From: Marivirga atlantica
GTDB lineage: Bacteria > Bacteroidota > Bacteroidia > Cytophagales > Cyclobacteriaceae
NCBI RefSeq assembly: GCF_016734805.1
Contig: NZ_JAERQG010000001.1
Span: 248,001 to 312,000 of the forward strand
Direction of reading: 5' to 3'
DNA: 64,000 nucleotides
Each line of letters opens with the position of its first letter. Position 1 is the first letter of the stretch. A program made the position numbers and the translations under genes. The notes beneath the pieces are model-generated. The model was not told the DNA's origin. It saw only the letters and a program-made list of their open reading frames with translations, and ran no database searches. Shown here piece after piece: positions 54,819 through 63,731 of this stretch.

Positions 54819-56168
54819 ATGAACTGGCTTCAACTACTCAACCCTAACAGACTAGGTCAACAATCACCAGCAAAGCAAAGTAACTCACGCTCGCTTTTCG
54901 AGCAAGATTATGACAGGATCATATTTTCACATCCATTTAGAAGGTTGCAAGATAAAACGCAGGTAGTTCCTTTACCTGAAGATGACTTTGTTCATACCAG
55001 ACTTACGCACAGTTTAGAAGTAAGTAGCGTTGGCCGTTCATTAGGTAAAAGAGTGGGAGAAACAGTAATTGAAAAGTATCCTGAGTTAAAAGAAAATGGT
55101 TTTACACCAAGTGATTTCGGAGCCATAGTGGCAGCAGCTTCCCTAGCGCATGATATAGGCAATCCCCCTTTTGGCCATTCAGGTGAAGATGCCATTTCAG
55201 AATTTTTCCTCTACAACAAATTAGGCAATCAAATTAAGGATTCTGTAACGGAAGGTGAATGGGCTGATCTGATTTCATTCGAGGGTAATGCCCAAGGGTT
55301 TCGCTTATTTAACATGCCTAATAATAAAGGGATCCAACTTACCTACAGCACCCTTGCCGCATTCAGTAAGTATCCGCATGAGTCAAGCCTGAAGCATAGA
55401 ATTGAAGGGCGAAAAAGTCAAAAGAAGTATGGTTTCTTTCAAAGCGAAGCCTATTATTTTGATGAATTAGCCAAAGCATTAGGACTCAATCAGCTTGCCC
55501 AAGATGAGAAAAGTTGGGTTAGACATCCTCTGGCATTTTTGGTAGAAGCGGCCGATGACATCTGCTATCATATTATTGATTTAGAAGATGGCTGCCGATT
55601 AGGTTGGGTTCCATTTGAGCAGGCACGTGACTTAATGGCTGCTATTTTAGGTGATGCCTACATGCCTGAAAAGCTTGAAAATACTAAGGATGAAAATGAT
55701 AAAATATCTTATTTAAGAGCACTTGCTATTAATACGCTTATCACACAATGTGTTGATGTTTTTCTTGAAAATGAAGATGAAATATTAAAGGGAGAATTCG
55801 ATAAGGCTTTGATGGATCTTGTTCCTTGTAAAAAGGTACTCAGGGAAATTATTGATGTTTCAATTGATAAAATTTACAGATCGAACTTAGTGTTGGAAAC
55901 TGAAGCGGTTGGCCATACAGTACTGGAAGGTTTAATGCAAGCTTTTATTAAAGCTGCTATCGGTCAAAAAGGTGCTGAAGAAAGCAGCAAAAAGAATTTG
56001 ACCGTTTTCAGGTTGCTCCCTAACACTTATCAAGAGCAAATAGTTGCCACTGGAAGCTACTATGAGATTTCACGAATTTGTATTGATTACATAAGTGGGA
56101 TGACAGATAGGTTTGCTATCAACCTTTACAGAAAGCTTACTGGAATAACCTTGCCAGGCACTAAATAA
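54819..56168 (+). CDS. dgt: Deoxyguanosinetriphosphate triphosphohydrolase (dGTPase)
   Basis: About 449 aa of an HD-domain dNTPase that splits dGTP into deoxyguanosine and triphosphate. The HD site residues are in RLTHSLEVSSVGRSLG and SLAHDIGNPPFGHSGE, and the late EAADDICYHIIDLEDG segment completes the family set. The start at 54819 (MNWLQLL) is preferred over 54810 because of a nearby promoter box and family starts, but both are possible. Some dGTPases protect against phage by depleting dNTPs; nothing here indicates that role specifically. Confidence 0.93.
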   Translation: MNWLQLLNPNRLGQQSPAKQSNSRSLFEQDYDRIIFSHPFRRLQDKTQVVPLPEDDFVHTRLTHSLEVSSVGRSLGKRVGETVIEKYPELKENGFTPSDFGAIVAAASLAHDIGNPPFGHSGEDAISEFFLYNKLGNQIKDSVTEGEWADLISFEGNAQGFRLFNMPNNKGIQLTYSTLAAFSKYPHESSLKHRIEGRKSQKKYGFFQSEAYYFDELAKALGLNQLAQDEKSWVRHPLAFLVEAADDICYHIIDLEDGCRLGWVPFEQARDLMAAILGDAYMPEKLENTKDENDKISYLRALAINTLITQCVDVFLENEDEILKGEFDKALMDLVPCKKVLREIIDVSIDKIYRSNLVLETEAVGHTVLEGLMQAFIKAAIGQKGAEESSKKNLTVFRLLPNTYQEQIVATGSYYEISRICIDYISGMTDRFAINLYRKLTGITLPGTK

Positions 56169-56171
56169 ACA

Positions 56172-56738
56172 CTAGTCGATTAGCTTAGATGAAATTGAGA
56201 AGTTAACAGGATCTTTCATGATCATTTTTTGCGAACCTTCAATAACATAGCTTTGGATCAACTGCTTATCAGTGTTAAAGGCCAAAGTTAAATTACGTTC
56301 AGAAGTATAAAGGGCATTATCTTCATTGTATTTTGCTTCAAGCTTTTCAAGCTGATTATTAGCATTGAAATAAACATGTAAATACTCTATTCCTAAGCTT
56401 TCCTTTTTAGCCACGTAGTGCCAAATACGCTGATCTTCCCCACTTTCTTCGGTTGCTTCGTATCTGCCTTTCAGATTAGGTTTATTGATATCCGCTATCC
56501 TGAAAACTGCTAATTCATTACTCCAACCTAATGAATCAAAGCTTACCGTGTCAAGCTCATGTTCACCATCAATAGCAATTTTCTTTTCTACATTGATATC
56601 GCTTTTGGTCAACAGCTTTAACTGAGCATTAAGTAAGCTATCTACACTATAATAAGTGTTGATAGGTTGTTCTTTTAAATTATTTGAGCAGCCATAAACC
56701 ATAAAGGCTGCAAGGATAATCAGAAAAAATCTTGACAT
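56172..56738 (-). CDS. Hypothetical lipoprotein
   Basis: A 188-aa protein with a lipoprotein signal; the lipobox VYGC puts the modified cysteine at residue 17. The mature part is rich in beta-like segments and charged residues, with no motif I recognise. It lies three bases downstream of gpmI on the same strand and is probably co-transcribed. It converges with dgt with three bases between. Confidence 0.75.
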   Translation of the reverse strand: MSRFFLIILAAFMVYGCSNNLKEQPINTYYSVDSLLNAQLKLLTKSDINVEKKIAIDGEHELDTVSFDSLGWSNELAVFRIADINKPNLKGRYEATEESGEDQRIWHYVAKKESLGIEYLHVYFNANNQLEKLEAKYNEDNALYTSERNLTLAFNTDKQLIQSYVIEGSQKMIMKDPVNFSISSKLID

Positions 56739-56741
56739 TTA

Positions 56742-58265
56742 TTAACTAATTAAAGATTCACAAGTCATTTCATCAGGCTGGCTAATTCCCATTAATTGAA
56801 GAATCGTAGGCGCTATATTTCCTAATTTACCATCTTTTATTGATCCACTAAAGTCTTTATCAACCATTATACATGGTACTAAGTTGGTTGTGTGAGCAGT
56901 ATTTGGAGATCCATCTTCATTAATCATAAAATCAGAATTTCCGTGATCTGCTATTACAATAGTTGTATAATCGTTTTCAAGAGCAGCTTTAATTACATTT
57001 TCTGCACATTTATCAACTGTTTCACAGGCTTTTACTGCCGCCTCAAAAACACCAGTATGGCCTACCATATCTGGATTAGCAAAGTTTAAACAAACAAAAT
57101 CAGGCCATTTATTTTGTAGCTCAGGAATAATTTTATCCTGAATATCCTTCGCGCTCATTTCAGGCTGCAAGTCGTAGGTTGCCACTTTAGGAGAAGGACA
57201 CAACAATCTCTTTTCTCCATCAAACTCTTTCTCCTGTCCGCCTGAGAAGAAGAATGTTACATGAGGATATTTCTCAGTTTCAGCTATTCTAATTTGTTTC
57301 TTGCCATTAGCCTCTAGTACCTCACCAATGGTGTTTTTTAAATTGTCTTTTTCAAATAATACCTCGACTCCCTTAAAGGTATCATCATACTTTGTCATGG
57401 TTATATAGGTAAGATTTAGCGGCTTCATATCCTGCTCAGGAAACTCTTTTTGCGTTAAAGCCTGCGTAATTTCTCTTCCTCTATCTGTACGGAAGTTAAA
57501 ACAAACAACTATATCGTCATCTGCTATTTTGGCAATAGGATTGCCTTCAGCATCAGTATGAATTATTGGCTTGATAAACTCATCGGTTACTCCTTCAGAA
57601 TAAGACTGCTGAATGGCCTCTTGTAAGTTTTGAGTTAGTTTACCTTTTCCCTTTACAAGTGCATCGTAAGCGAGCTTTACTCTTTCCCATCTGTTGTCTC
57701 GATCCATTGCATAATAACGACCTGTAATTGAGGCAATTTTTCCTGTAGTAGCATCACAATGACTTTGTAAATCTTTAAGATAATTTATTCCACCATTTGG
57801 GTCGGTATCTCTTCCATCAGTAAAGGCATGAATGTAAACATCCTTCAAACCTTCATCATTAGCTGCAGAGATGAGTCCCTTTAGATGGTTGATGTGAGAA
57901 TGAACACCACCATCGGATACTAAACCAATAAAATGAAGTTTCTTATTTTCTTTCTTAGCTTTTTCAAAAGCTCCTTGCAGTACATCATTTTCTTTAATTG
58001 AGCCATCTTCAATTGCCAAATTAATTTTAACTAAATCCTGATAAACAACCCTACCAGCTCCTAAATTCATATGACCTACTTCGGAATTACCCATTTGACC
58101 ATCTGGCAGTCCCACAGCCATCCCGGAAGCTTCTAACTTGCTATGCTTGTATTTTGTGTAGAGGCTATCAATAAATGGTGTGTTTGCCTTATCAATTGCT
58201 GAAACTTCTTTATTGGTAGCCAAGCCCCAGCCATCTAATATCATTAAGATTACTTTCTTTTGCAT
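56742..58265 (-). CDS. gpmI: 2,3-bisphosphoglycerate-independent phosphoglycerate mutase
   Basis: A 507-aa glycolytic enzyme of the alkaline phosphatase superfamily interconverting 3- and 2-phosphoglycerate through a phosphoserine. Metal ligand Asp11 is in MILDGWG, and the catalytic Ser61 is in QMGNSEVGHMNLG. HAFTDGRDTDP and the C-terminal VIADHGNSD with AHTTN are intact. Normal length. Confidence 0.96.
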   Translation of the reverse strand: MQKKVILMILDGWGLATNKEVSAIDKANTPFIDSLYTKYKHSKLEASGMAVGLPDGQMGNSEVGHMNLGAGRVVYQDLVKINLAIEDGSIKENDVLQGAFEKAKKENKKLHFIGLVSDGGVHSHINHLKGLISAANDEGLKDVYIHAFTDGRDTDPNGGINYLKDLQSHCDATTGKIASITGRYYAMDRDNRWERVKLAYDALVKGKGKLTQNLQEAIQQSYSEGVTDEFIKPIIHTDAEGNPIAKIADDDIVVCFNFRTDRGREITQALTQKEFPEQDMKPLNLTYITMTKYDDTFKGVEVLFEKDNLKNTIGEVLEANGKKQIRIAETEKYPHVTFFFSGGQEKEFDGEKRLLCPSPKVATYDLQPEMSAKDIQDKIIPELQNKWPDFVCLNFANPDMVGHTGVFEAAVKACETVDKCAENVIKAALENDYTTIVIADHGNSDFMINEDGSPNTAHTTNLVPCIMVDKDFSGSIKDGKLGNIAPTILQLMGISQPDEMTCESLIS

Positions 58266-58470
58266 GTTAAGTTGAAGTCTTTGTTTTAAATTAAAACGCT
58301 GCTGTTAGTAGTAAATCAAGTTATCGTAAAGATGTTACAGATAAGTAGTAAAGATAATAATTAATGTTGGCTTTGTAAGTAACTGCTCTTTATGTTAATT
58401 TGATTACTGAAACAGTTTACTTTTTGTAAATGGCATAGTTTTAGCAGCTTATTGCCAATATCTCTATACT

Positions 58471-58872
58471 ATGAAAAAAACATTAAAGAGGGTAATATTT
58501 ACTTTAGGACTTCTTTTTACTATATCCCTAGGATTTTCGCAAGATGATGCCCTTTTCAAAAACGTGCGTTCTGCACTAAAGGTGGGTAGTTCGAGGGAAT
58601 TGGCTAAATATTTTAATGAAACCATCGAGTTAAACATCAATGGCGAATCTGCTAATTACTCCAGTGTTCATGCTGAAATTTACCTAAAGGACTTCTTTAA
58701 GAAATATGAACCAGTGGATTTCGAATATGCGCATCAGGGAAGTTCCAGCGAGGGACAGAAATATGCAATAGGCAATTATTCATTTTCAGGAGGCTCCTTT
58801 AGAGTCCTCATCAGAGCTAAATCCTTTAATGGTACATACAGAATTTATATTGTTGACTTTTTGAAGGAATAA
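58471..58872 (+). CDS. DUF4783 family secreted protein
   Basis: A 133-aa protein with a signal peptide (ends GFSQ) and an NTF2-like predicted fold (ALKVGSSRELAKYFNETIELNINGESANYS), as in the Bacteroidota DUF4783 family of unknown function. It is monocistronic with its own terminator, and marks the last conserved chromosomal gene before the accessory island. Confidence 0.82.
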   Translation: MKKTLKRVIFTLGLLFTISLGFSQDDALFKNVRSALKVGSSRELAKYFNETIELNINGESANYSSVHAEIYLKDFFKKYEPVDFEYAHQGSSSEGQKYAIGNYSFSGGSFRVLIRAKSFNGTYRIYIVDFLKE

Positions 58873-58906
58873 AAAAAGGAACTCTAAAAATAGAGTTCCT
58901 TTTTTT
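58871..58906 (+). terminator. Perfect intrinsic terminator after DUF4783 gene
   Basis: Arms 58871-58886 and 58891-58906 are perfectly complementary over 16 bases around an AAAA loop, with A7 on one side and T7 on the other, so it could act in both directions. Its end is 10 bases before the first 19-bp repeat. Confidence 0.92.
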
Positions 58907-58916
58907 GACTGGGGCA

Positions 58917-58992
58917 TGTTAATAAAGTTTGGACAGATTTGTTAATAAAGTCTGGACAAAACCGTCTTCGATATGTTAATAAAGTTTGGACA
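58917..58992 (+). mobile_element. Three direct 19-bp repeats, probable transposon end
   Basis: TGTTAATAAAGTTTGGACA stands at 58917-58935 and 58974-58992, and TGTTAATAAAGTCTGGACA at 58940-58958 (one difference). Start-to-start distances are 23 and 34. Units beginning TGT and ending ACA in direct multiples next to a terminator resemble the transposase-binding arrays at IS21-family and Tn7-like ends; AATAAAGTCT of copy 2 also occurs in the TnsB site of Tn7 as I recall it. No transposase gene is in the window, so it is either one end of an element that continues past 64000 or a leftover. Confidence 0.6.
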
Positions 58993-59336
58993 AAGGAATA
59001 AGTCAAAATTATAATAAACACTAATTTTTTTTGAATATTTTATTTATATGAGTTGAGGCTTAATAATATTATTCCATAATCCCATGATATATTGCTCTCA
59101 TTCATAATGCTTTTAGGGATTAGCTTCGCCATATAACTCCTTAAATGATAAATTGAACTTTACTGGATTTATATAAAGATTTAACAGCGTTATAATTCTA
59201 GGCTTTTTTACAAAACTTTTTCTGGCATCACCCACATAATATATTGACTGAATGGAAAGATGGTTAAGAGGATGAAATTATAAATGAGATTATATTAAAA
59301 CTTCACAAAAGAAAATAAGAAACAACAAAAATCGGA
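58993..59336. other. AT-rich spacer between repeats and the defence-like genes
   Basis: No convincing gene, RNA or repeat is seen in this stretch apart from one possible remnant frame on the minus strand (59113-59277). It is clearly more AT-rich than the coding DNA around it and contains several T runs. It may be degraded mobile-element DNA. Confidence 0.6.
59113..59277 (-). pseudogene. Possible gene remnant without start codon
   Basis: On the minus strand 54 codons are open without ATG, with protein-like composition (YYVGDARKSFVKKPRIITLL, then NPVKFNLSFKELYGEANP) before TAA; weak coding-like text in the same frame resumes after two more stops. It may be the C-terminal leftover of a gene, but chance is plausible in AT-rich DNA. 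An overlapping 30-codon frame has an AAGGAG before its ATG. Confidence 0.25.
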
Positions 59337-61280
59337 TTAACCCTTCCTTATTTTCAGGAATGAAATTATTTCATTTATATCATGACCTTCAATTATTACG
59401 GTCGATTTTCCTTTTTCAGTTACAGTAAAATGAGATTGTTTTACAAAGGAAGTAGGCGTTAAATCATATTGATCAGAATAAATAGTGTATTCCCCTTTAA
59501 AGGTTTTATGAAATAAATATAAATCTCTTATTTCATTTTCAACGTTCACTAAACGATCTTCTGGAAGATTAAGTCTTTTCAATTGTCCTAAAGCTATGTT
59601 TTGAATATCAGACTCTTCCATTAACTCAAAAGGAGATATTTTTTCTTCAAATAGCTTTCTTTGCATGTCTAGTGAGTTTCTCACCATTGAAAGGTTCTCA
59701 GTATGAAAGTCTTGTTCTTGAAACTGTTCTAATATGACATTTATTTTATTCTTATCTATTGTACTTACAGGTGCCTTTTTGAGCCAATTTTCAGCTAATA
59801 TGTATAATTCATTAATGTATACTATCGATCTATAAGCCATTGGAGCATGACTGTTTCCTATAAAATAATTATAACAGGATATTAAATCATTAATGGCATG
59901 ATTAATTATCTCCTCGGCGCCCTTCTTATTATCCCAATTTATACGAGCATTGAAATAGGAATAACATGTTCCAAAATAATGCTTAGCTCTAAAGAATTTT
60001 AACAAGATGATTGCATAACTGTTGTCCCTGACTGTATCTCTATTAGCTATGAACTCAATCAATTTTATAATTCTTCCATTGGTGTTGGTTAATTCCTTAT
60101 TTAATTTACTCCTAAGATCAAATGGGAGTTTAATCCCGGTTTCTTCACCTATTTTAGCATCTACTAAAGCCTCCATCAATTTCCTGGTGTATAAAGTACT
60201 TAATATTTCCGTTAGATATAGCAATTTAATATAATCTGCTATGAGTAAATTTTTAGAAAGTACTTTGTCAATTTGATCGTTTATTTCAACAAGTAAATCA
60301 TCACTAAATACTGGAGAGCCTACTGCCTCAATCACCTTGATTGACAGTAAATTTATTTCTATAATATCCTTTATGGAACTTAAGCTCGCTTCACTTCTAA
60401 AGCTTTCCAAAACGCCTTTTAGTTCTTTTAATGAATATTTGCCCTCAAAGAATTTACACTTATAGTATTGAAGGTTATAAATATCTTTTTCTTCATCGGA
60501 AAGGGTTGTCTTATCCTTTTCTGCGTAATGGAAAAAATAGTTGGCTTCTATTATTTCGCCTAGTTCAACATAAGTTATTGCCGCAACAAAGGAAACTCTA
60601 GGTTTCTTTAGGTCTTTTTTCTCAAGATTCTCCAGATGATATTTAAGGATATTAATTTCACCCTTCTTAAACAGATCAAGACCAGTGTTCTCAATAATGC
60701 TAAGTGAATCTGCATTTGAAGATTCCATCCTAAAGAGTTTGTCTATGTTTTTATAACCGTCTTTTGCAAATAATAAACTTTGGTTAGTCCATAATTTTAA
60801 TTGTCTAGAATGTATTGCTTTTATTGTTTTATCGTCTAAAATATTTTCCTTAGATATTTTAATCGTAACGGTTTTTTGTTCCTCCCAGGGTTTCTCATTT
60901 TCGATTCTTAATCGTTTTATTATTTCGAGAGCATAATCAAAATATAAAGTTTCTTCTTTTACGTCATAAAGAATAATCATTCCACTACCACAGGACCCTT
61001 CTATGAGCACTTGTAGACGATTAGTCTTAAACTGAAGAATTTTGCAATTATTACGCTCCTTAAAGGATTTGGAGCTTTTTATTTGAACTGGAAAAACAAA
61101 TCCGGTTGCTTCATAATTCTTTATTATTTGAACTTGACAGTCTATCCCATAGTCATTTTTATCATCGGTATGGTGTGCAATAAAACTGTTTTCTAAACTA
61201 AAAAATGAGTTAAAAGCGTTTATAGACTTTTGGGAATACACCGCATTCAAATCAACTTTTCCTCTATCTTTTAGTGCCAT
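59337..61280 (-). CDS. DUF4365 (PD-(D/E)xK-like) protein with helical repeat region
   Basis: A 647-aa protein. The N-terminal 150 residues are a DUF4365 domain: Asp47 in DYGIDCQVQI and Gln66-x-Lys68 in FPVQIKSSKS fit the PD-(D/E)xK nuclease pattern D...QxK. The rest is helical with TPR-like pairs (AAITYVELGEIIEANYFFHYAEK), suggesting a sensor or scaffold. It lies 15 bases downstream of the DUF262 gene and so is co-transcribed. This combination suggests an anti-phage nuclease effector, but the activity is inferred. Confidence 0.8.
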   Translation of the reverse strand: MALKDRGKVDLNAVYSQKSINAFNSFFSLENSFIAHHTDDKNDYGIDCQVQIIKNYEATGFVFPVQIKSSKSFKERNNCKILQFKTNRLQVLIEGSCGSGMIILYDVKEETLYFDYALEIIKRLRIENEKPWEEQKTVTIKISKENILDDKTIKAIHSRQLKLWTNQSLLFAKDGYKNIDKLFRMESSNADSLSIIENTGLDLFKKGEINILKYHLENLEKKDLKKPRVSFVAAITYVELGEIIEANYFFHYAEKDKTTLSDEEKDIYNLQYYKCKFFEGKYSLKELKGVLESFRSEASLSSIKDIIEINLLSIKVIEAVGSPVFSDDLLVEINDQIDKVLSKNLLIADYIKLLYLTEILSTLYTRKLMEALVDAKIGEETGIKLPFDLRSKLNKELTNTNGRIIKLIEFIANRDTVRDNSYAIILLKFFRAKHYFGTCYSYFNARINWDNKKGAEEIINHAINDLISCYNYFIGNSHAPMAYRSIVYINELYILAENWLKKAPVSTIDKNKINVILEQFQEQDFHTENLSMVRNSLDMQRKLFEEKISPFELMEESDIQNIALGQLKRLNLPEDRLVNVENEIRDLYLFHKTFKGEYTIYSDQYDLTPTSFVKQSHFTVTEKGKSTVIIEGHDINEIISFLKIRKG

Positions 61281-61295
61281 AATAAAAACCTAATG

Positions 61296-63092
61296 CTATT
61301 CGATTGTCCACAAGGATGCTGCTATTTCTGCAAGTTGTTTCCCGCGATTTTCAATAGTTTCAAATTTAAAGTCTTGATATGAAGATATCTCCTTTGTCAA
61401 TTCTATGTTAGAATTGGAATAAGGAACCTTCTTCTTTTCAAAGGGATTGTTTGAGGCAATAATATTCAGTCCTCCGGCAATCAATGTCATATTGCCAATC
61501 TTATTTACATAGTCACTATGCTTGGCTAAAGACTTTTCTCCTAAATACTCCTCCCAATTTCCAAACTCTGTTTTAGATTTTTTTGTTGAGATGTTCTGTG
61601 GTATGATATGTTCTAGTTGAACATCTCTACCAGAGTTAATGGTCACCTCACCTGTCTGACCGGTTTTTTTATAATTGATCTCTCTAAGGATATATTTTGC
61701 TCTGTCCCTCAAGCTATTTTTAAATTCGTGCTTAGGAAAATTGTTCTCAAATTCATCATCATTAGGCAAATACCTTAAAAACTCAGTTTTTAAGGTTTCT
61801 ATAAAGTTACTATCATCTTTAATCCTTAATATTCTAGCAAAAATTATATCATTCTCACTTGTTCTTCTTCTACAGATATGTCTTCTTAACATTAATATGA
61901 GAATCAAATTTAGCACTAAGAGTTTTTCTTGAATAGGTTTATCTGTTTGTAAAAAGCGCATCAGAAAAATGTAGGTTGGAAAGGATTTAATGTCACGCAA
62001 ATCCTTGAGCTTACTATTTAATTTATCCTCGGAAAATGACAGGTTCCAAACCCCAGCATATGTTTTTGCACAGTTTAAAATTTCTTTTAGATATATTGTA
62101 ATATCAACCCTGGAATCATTCGACAGCTCTTTGGATTTGATATTGTCATCTAAGTCAACATCTTCATCATCATCATCCGTAATTTCTTCATTCGAATAGT
62201 AATCAGCATAATAGGCGTATTCTCCAATAAGCTCAACTTTATCTACTTTTGACAGATAATCTTTTTTAAAATATTCTATTAGTCTAGACTGAGTTATTCT
62301 AGTTGTATATACTCCGCATATATACTGCCTAAAGAAATCATCAGTCGGAATACCGTCTAGTGTCGTTATAATGTTGCTCCAAATTTCTTTTACATCATTA
62401 AGTTTGTGATCACTAATTTTCGCCGCGTGGCCTAAAATAAAGTTTTTAAGAATATCAGTAGCAGATAGTTTGAGCCCCCGATTATTAATTGTTTCAAATA
62501 ACTTGTAGGCATCTCGTGCTTGCTGAACATCAAGCCTAATAATTTTTGCCGTGTGTACTAATTTATTATAAAAATCTTCTAGCCAACTTTCACCTTCCTC
62601 TTCAAGTCTTTCATTTATAAAAACATCAAAATTATTATATGCATTTAGAAGATTATGATTTTTTACTTCATCTAGTTCATCCCTTAGTAAATTTTTGAAG
62701 TCCTTATTATCTAATTCACCAAGAATAAGTTTTGGTATTGAGGAATCATTACCACAATAAATCAAGTTTTGAATTTGATTGGATATATGTGGTTTGTTAA
62801 TATGTGAAAATTGTTTTCTAAGGGCATTAAGCAATAAAGTTATTGTCGTGATTCTTTGTTGTCCGTCTACAACATCAATGGTATTGATTCCACCATGATG
62901 TAGTCCAGTATGTAGAATAAGCATTCCAAATAAATGACTATCATTGTTCTGGAGCATATCAATATCTTCGAATAGAGCCCATGTTTGATTGTAACCCCAA
63001 GCATACCTTCTTTGGTATGAAGGGATTATAAGTTGTTCGGTTGGATTGTGAAGTAATCCATGGATTGATAGACTTTGGGGAAGAATATTCAT
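61296..63092 (-). CDS. GmrSD-like DUF262/DUF1524 protein
   Basis: A 598-aa protein with an N-terminal DUF262 ParB-like NTPase domain: IPSYQRRYAWG at 23-33 and the catalytic DGQQRITT at 76-83. A C-terminal DUF1524 HNH-type nuclease domain follows, with His495 in LEHIIPQN and NKIGNMTLI at about 530. This is the arrangement of GmrSD type IV restriction enzymes that cut modified phage DNA. It is the first gene of a two-gene operon with the DUF4365 gene. Confidence 0.88.
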   Translation of the reverse strand: MNILPQSLSIHGLLHNPTEQLIIPSYQRRYAWGYNQTWALFEDIDMLQNNDSHLFGMLILHTGLHHGGINTIDVVDGQQRITTITLLLNALRKQFSHINKPHISNQIQNLIYCGNDSSIPKLILGELDNKDFKNLLRDELDEVKNHNLLNAYNNFDVFINERLEEEGESWLEDFYNKLVHTAKIIRLDVQQARDAYKLFETINNRGLKLSATDILKNFILGHAAKISDHKLNDVKEIWSNIITTLDGIPTDDFFRQYICGVYTTRITQSRLIEYFKKDYLSKVDKVELIGEYAYYADYYSNEEITDDDDEDVDLDDNIKSKELSNDSRVDITIYLKEILNCAKTYAGVWNLSFSEDKLNSKLKDLRDIKSFPTYIFLMRFLQTDKPIQEKLLVLNLILILMLRRHICRRRTSENDIIFARILRIKDDSNFIETLKTEFLRYLPNDDEFENNFPKHEFKNSLRDRAKYILREINYKKTGQTGEVTINSGRDVQLEHIIPQNISTKKSKTEFGNWEEYLGEKSLAKHSDYVNKIGNMTLIAGGLNIIASNNPFEKKKVPYSNSNIELTKEISSYQDFKFETIENRGKQLAEIAASLWTIE

Positions 63093-63122
63093 TTTTTTGT
63101 TTATTTTGGTTGAAATTATTAA

Positions 63123-63135
63123 TCGGTTTAACCGA
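63123..63135. promoter_or_regulatory. Palindrome in the divergent defence-gene promoter region
   Basis: TCGGTTTAACCGA is a perfect inverted repeat of two 6-bp arms around a central T. It lies in the 126-bp AT-rich region between the divergent DUF262 and HEPN-like genes, 31 bases upstream of the DUF262 start, where a repressor operator could sit. It is the most GC-rich spot of that region. Confidence 0.4.
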
Positions 63136-63218
63136 CTATTTAAGTTATATAAATTAAAGTAATTATTCTTAAAAGATTCTAAATAATACTATTCAACCAT
63201 TGACTCTATTAATATTCT

Positions 63219-63698
63219 ATGAAGATTCTCGAAAAATTCTACAATTCTGTATTGTCATATGATACCTACCTCCATTTAACAACTATGTATATTGTTTGCT
63301 ACTCTAGGTTTGAATATGCCCTTAAGATGTCAGGGTTTAGGAAAAAAGGGAACTATAAGATCGCAATGGCAGATATTGATGGGTTTTTTCATTCATTACA
63401 ATCAATTGATTTAGATGGAGAGGAGATAAAAAAGTCGGTAAAATATATTTTAGAAAACCCTCCAATGGAGTTGCAAATAATAAGAGGCGAACTAGAATTT
63501 AGACCTATAACTCTTTACCCAGATAACCCTCTAGAGTCCATTAAAGATAGTATGAGAACGATACGAAATAATTTCTTTCACGGCAATAAACAAATTGCAG
63601 GAAATAGTTTTAAAAGAAATGCTGAGCTTATAACTCATTCACTAAAGATTTTAGATAGGTTCGTCGAGGAGAATTCTAGCGTAAGGCAACATTATTGA
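63219..63698 (+). CDS. Small HEPN-like protein
   Basis: A 159-aa mostly helical protein. Residues 116-121 read RNNFFH, an R-x4-H motif as in HEPN ribonucleases, followed by GNK; the N-terminal helix has YSRFEYALKMSG, like the start of several HEPN families. It is divergent from the DUF262-DUF4365 operon and may be an RNase effector, an antitoxin-partnered toxin or part of the same system. I do not recognise a named subfamily; the motif in a helical context is the only evidence. Confidence 0.65.
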   Translation: MKILEKFYNSVLSYDTYLHLTTMYIVCYSRFEYALKMSGFRKKGNYKIAMADIDGFFHSLQSIDLDGEEIKKSVKYILENPPMELQIIRGELEFRPITLYPDNPLESIKDSMRTIRNNFFHGNKQIAGNSFKRNAELITHSLKILDRFVEENSSVRQHY

Positions 63699-63731
63699 CA
63701 GGAGCTTTGACCCTAGAATGAATTGATTTTA

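Noticed and set aside
58917-58992. CRISPR-like array of three repeats
   Set aside because: Units are only 19 bp, spacers are 4 and 15 nt, and no cas gene is present; a transposon-end array fits far better.
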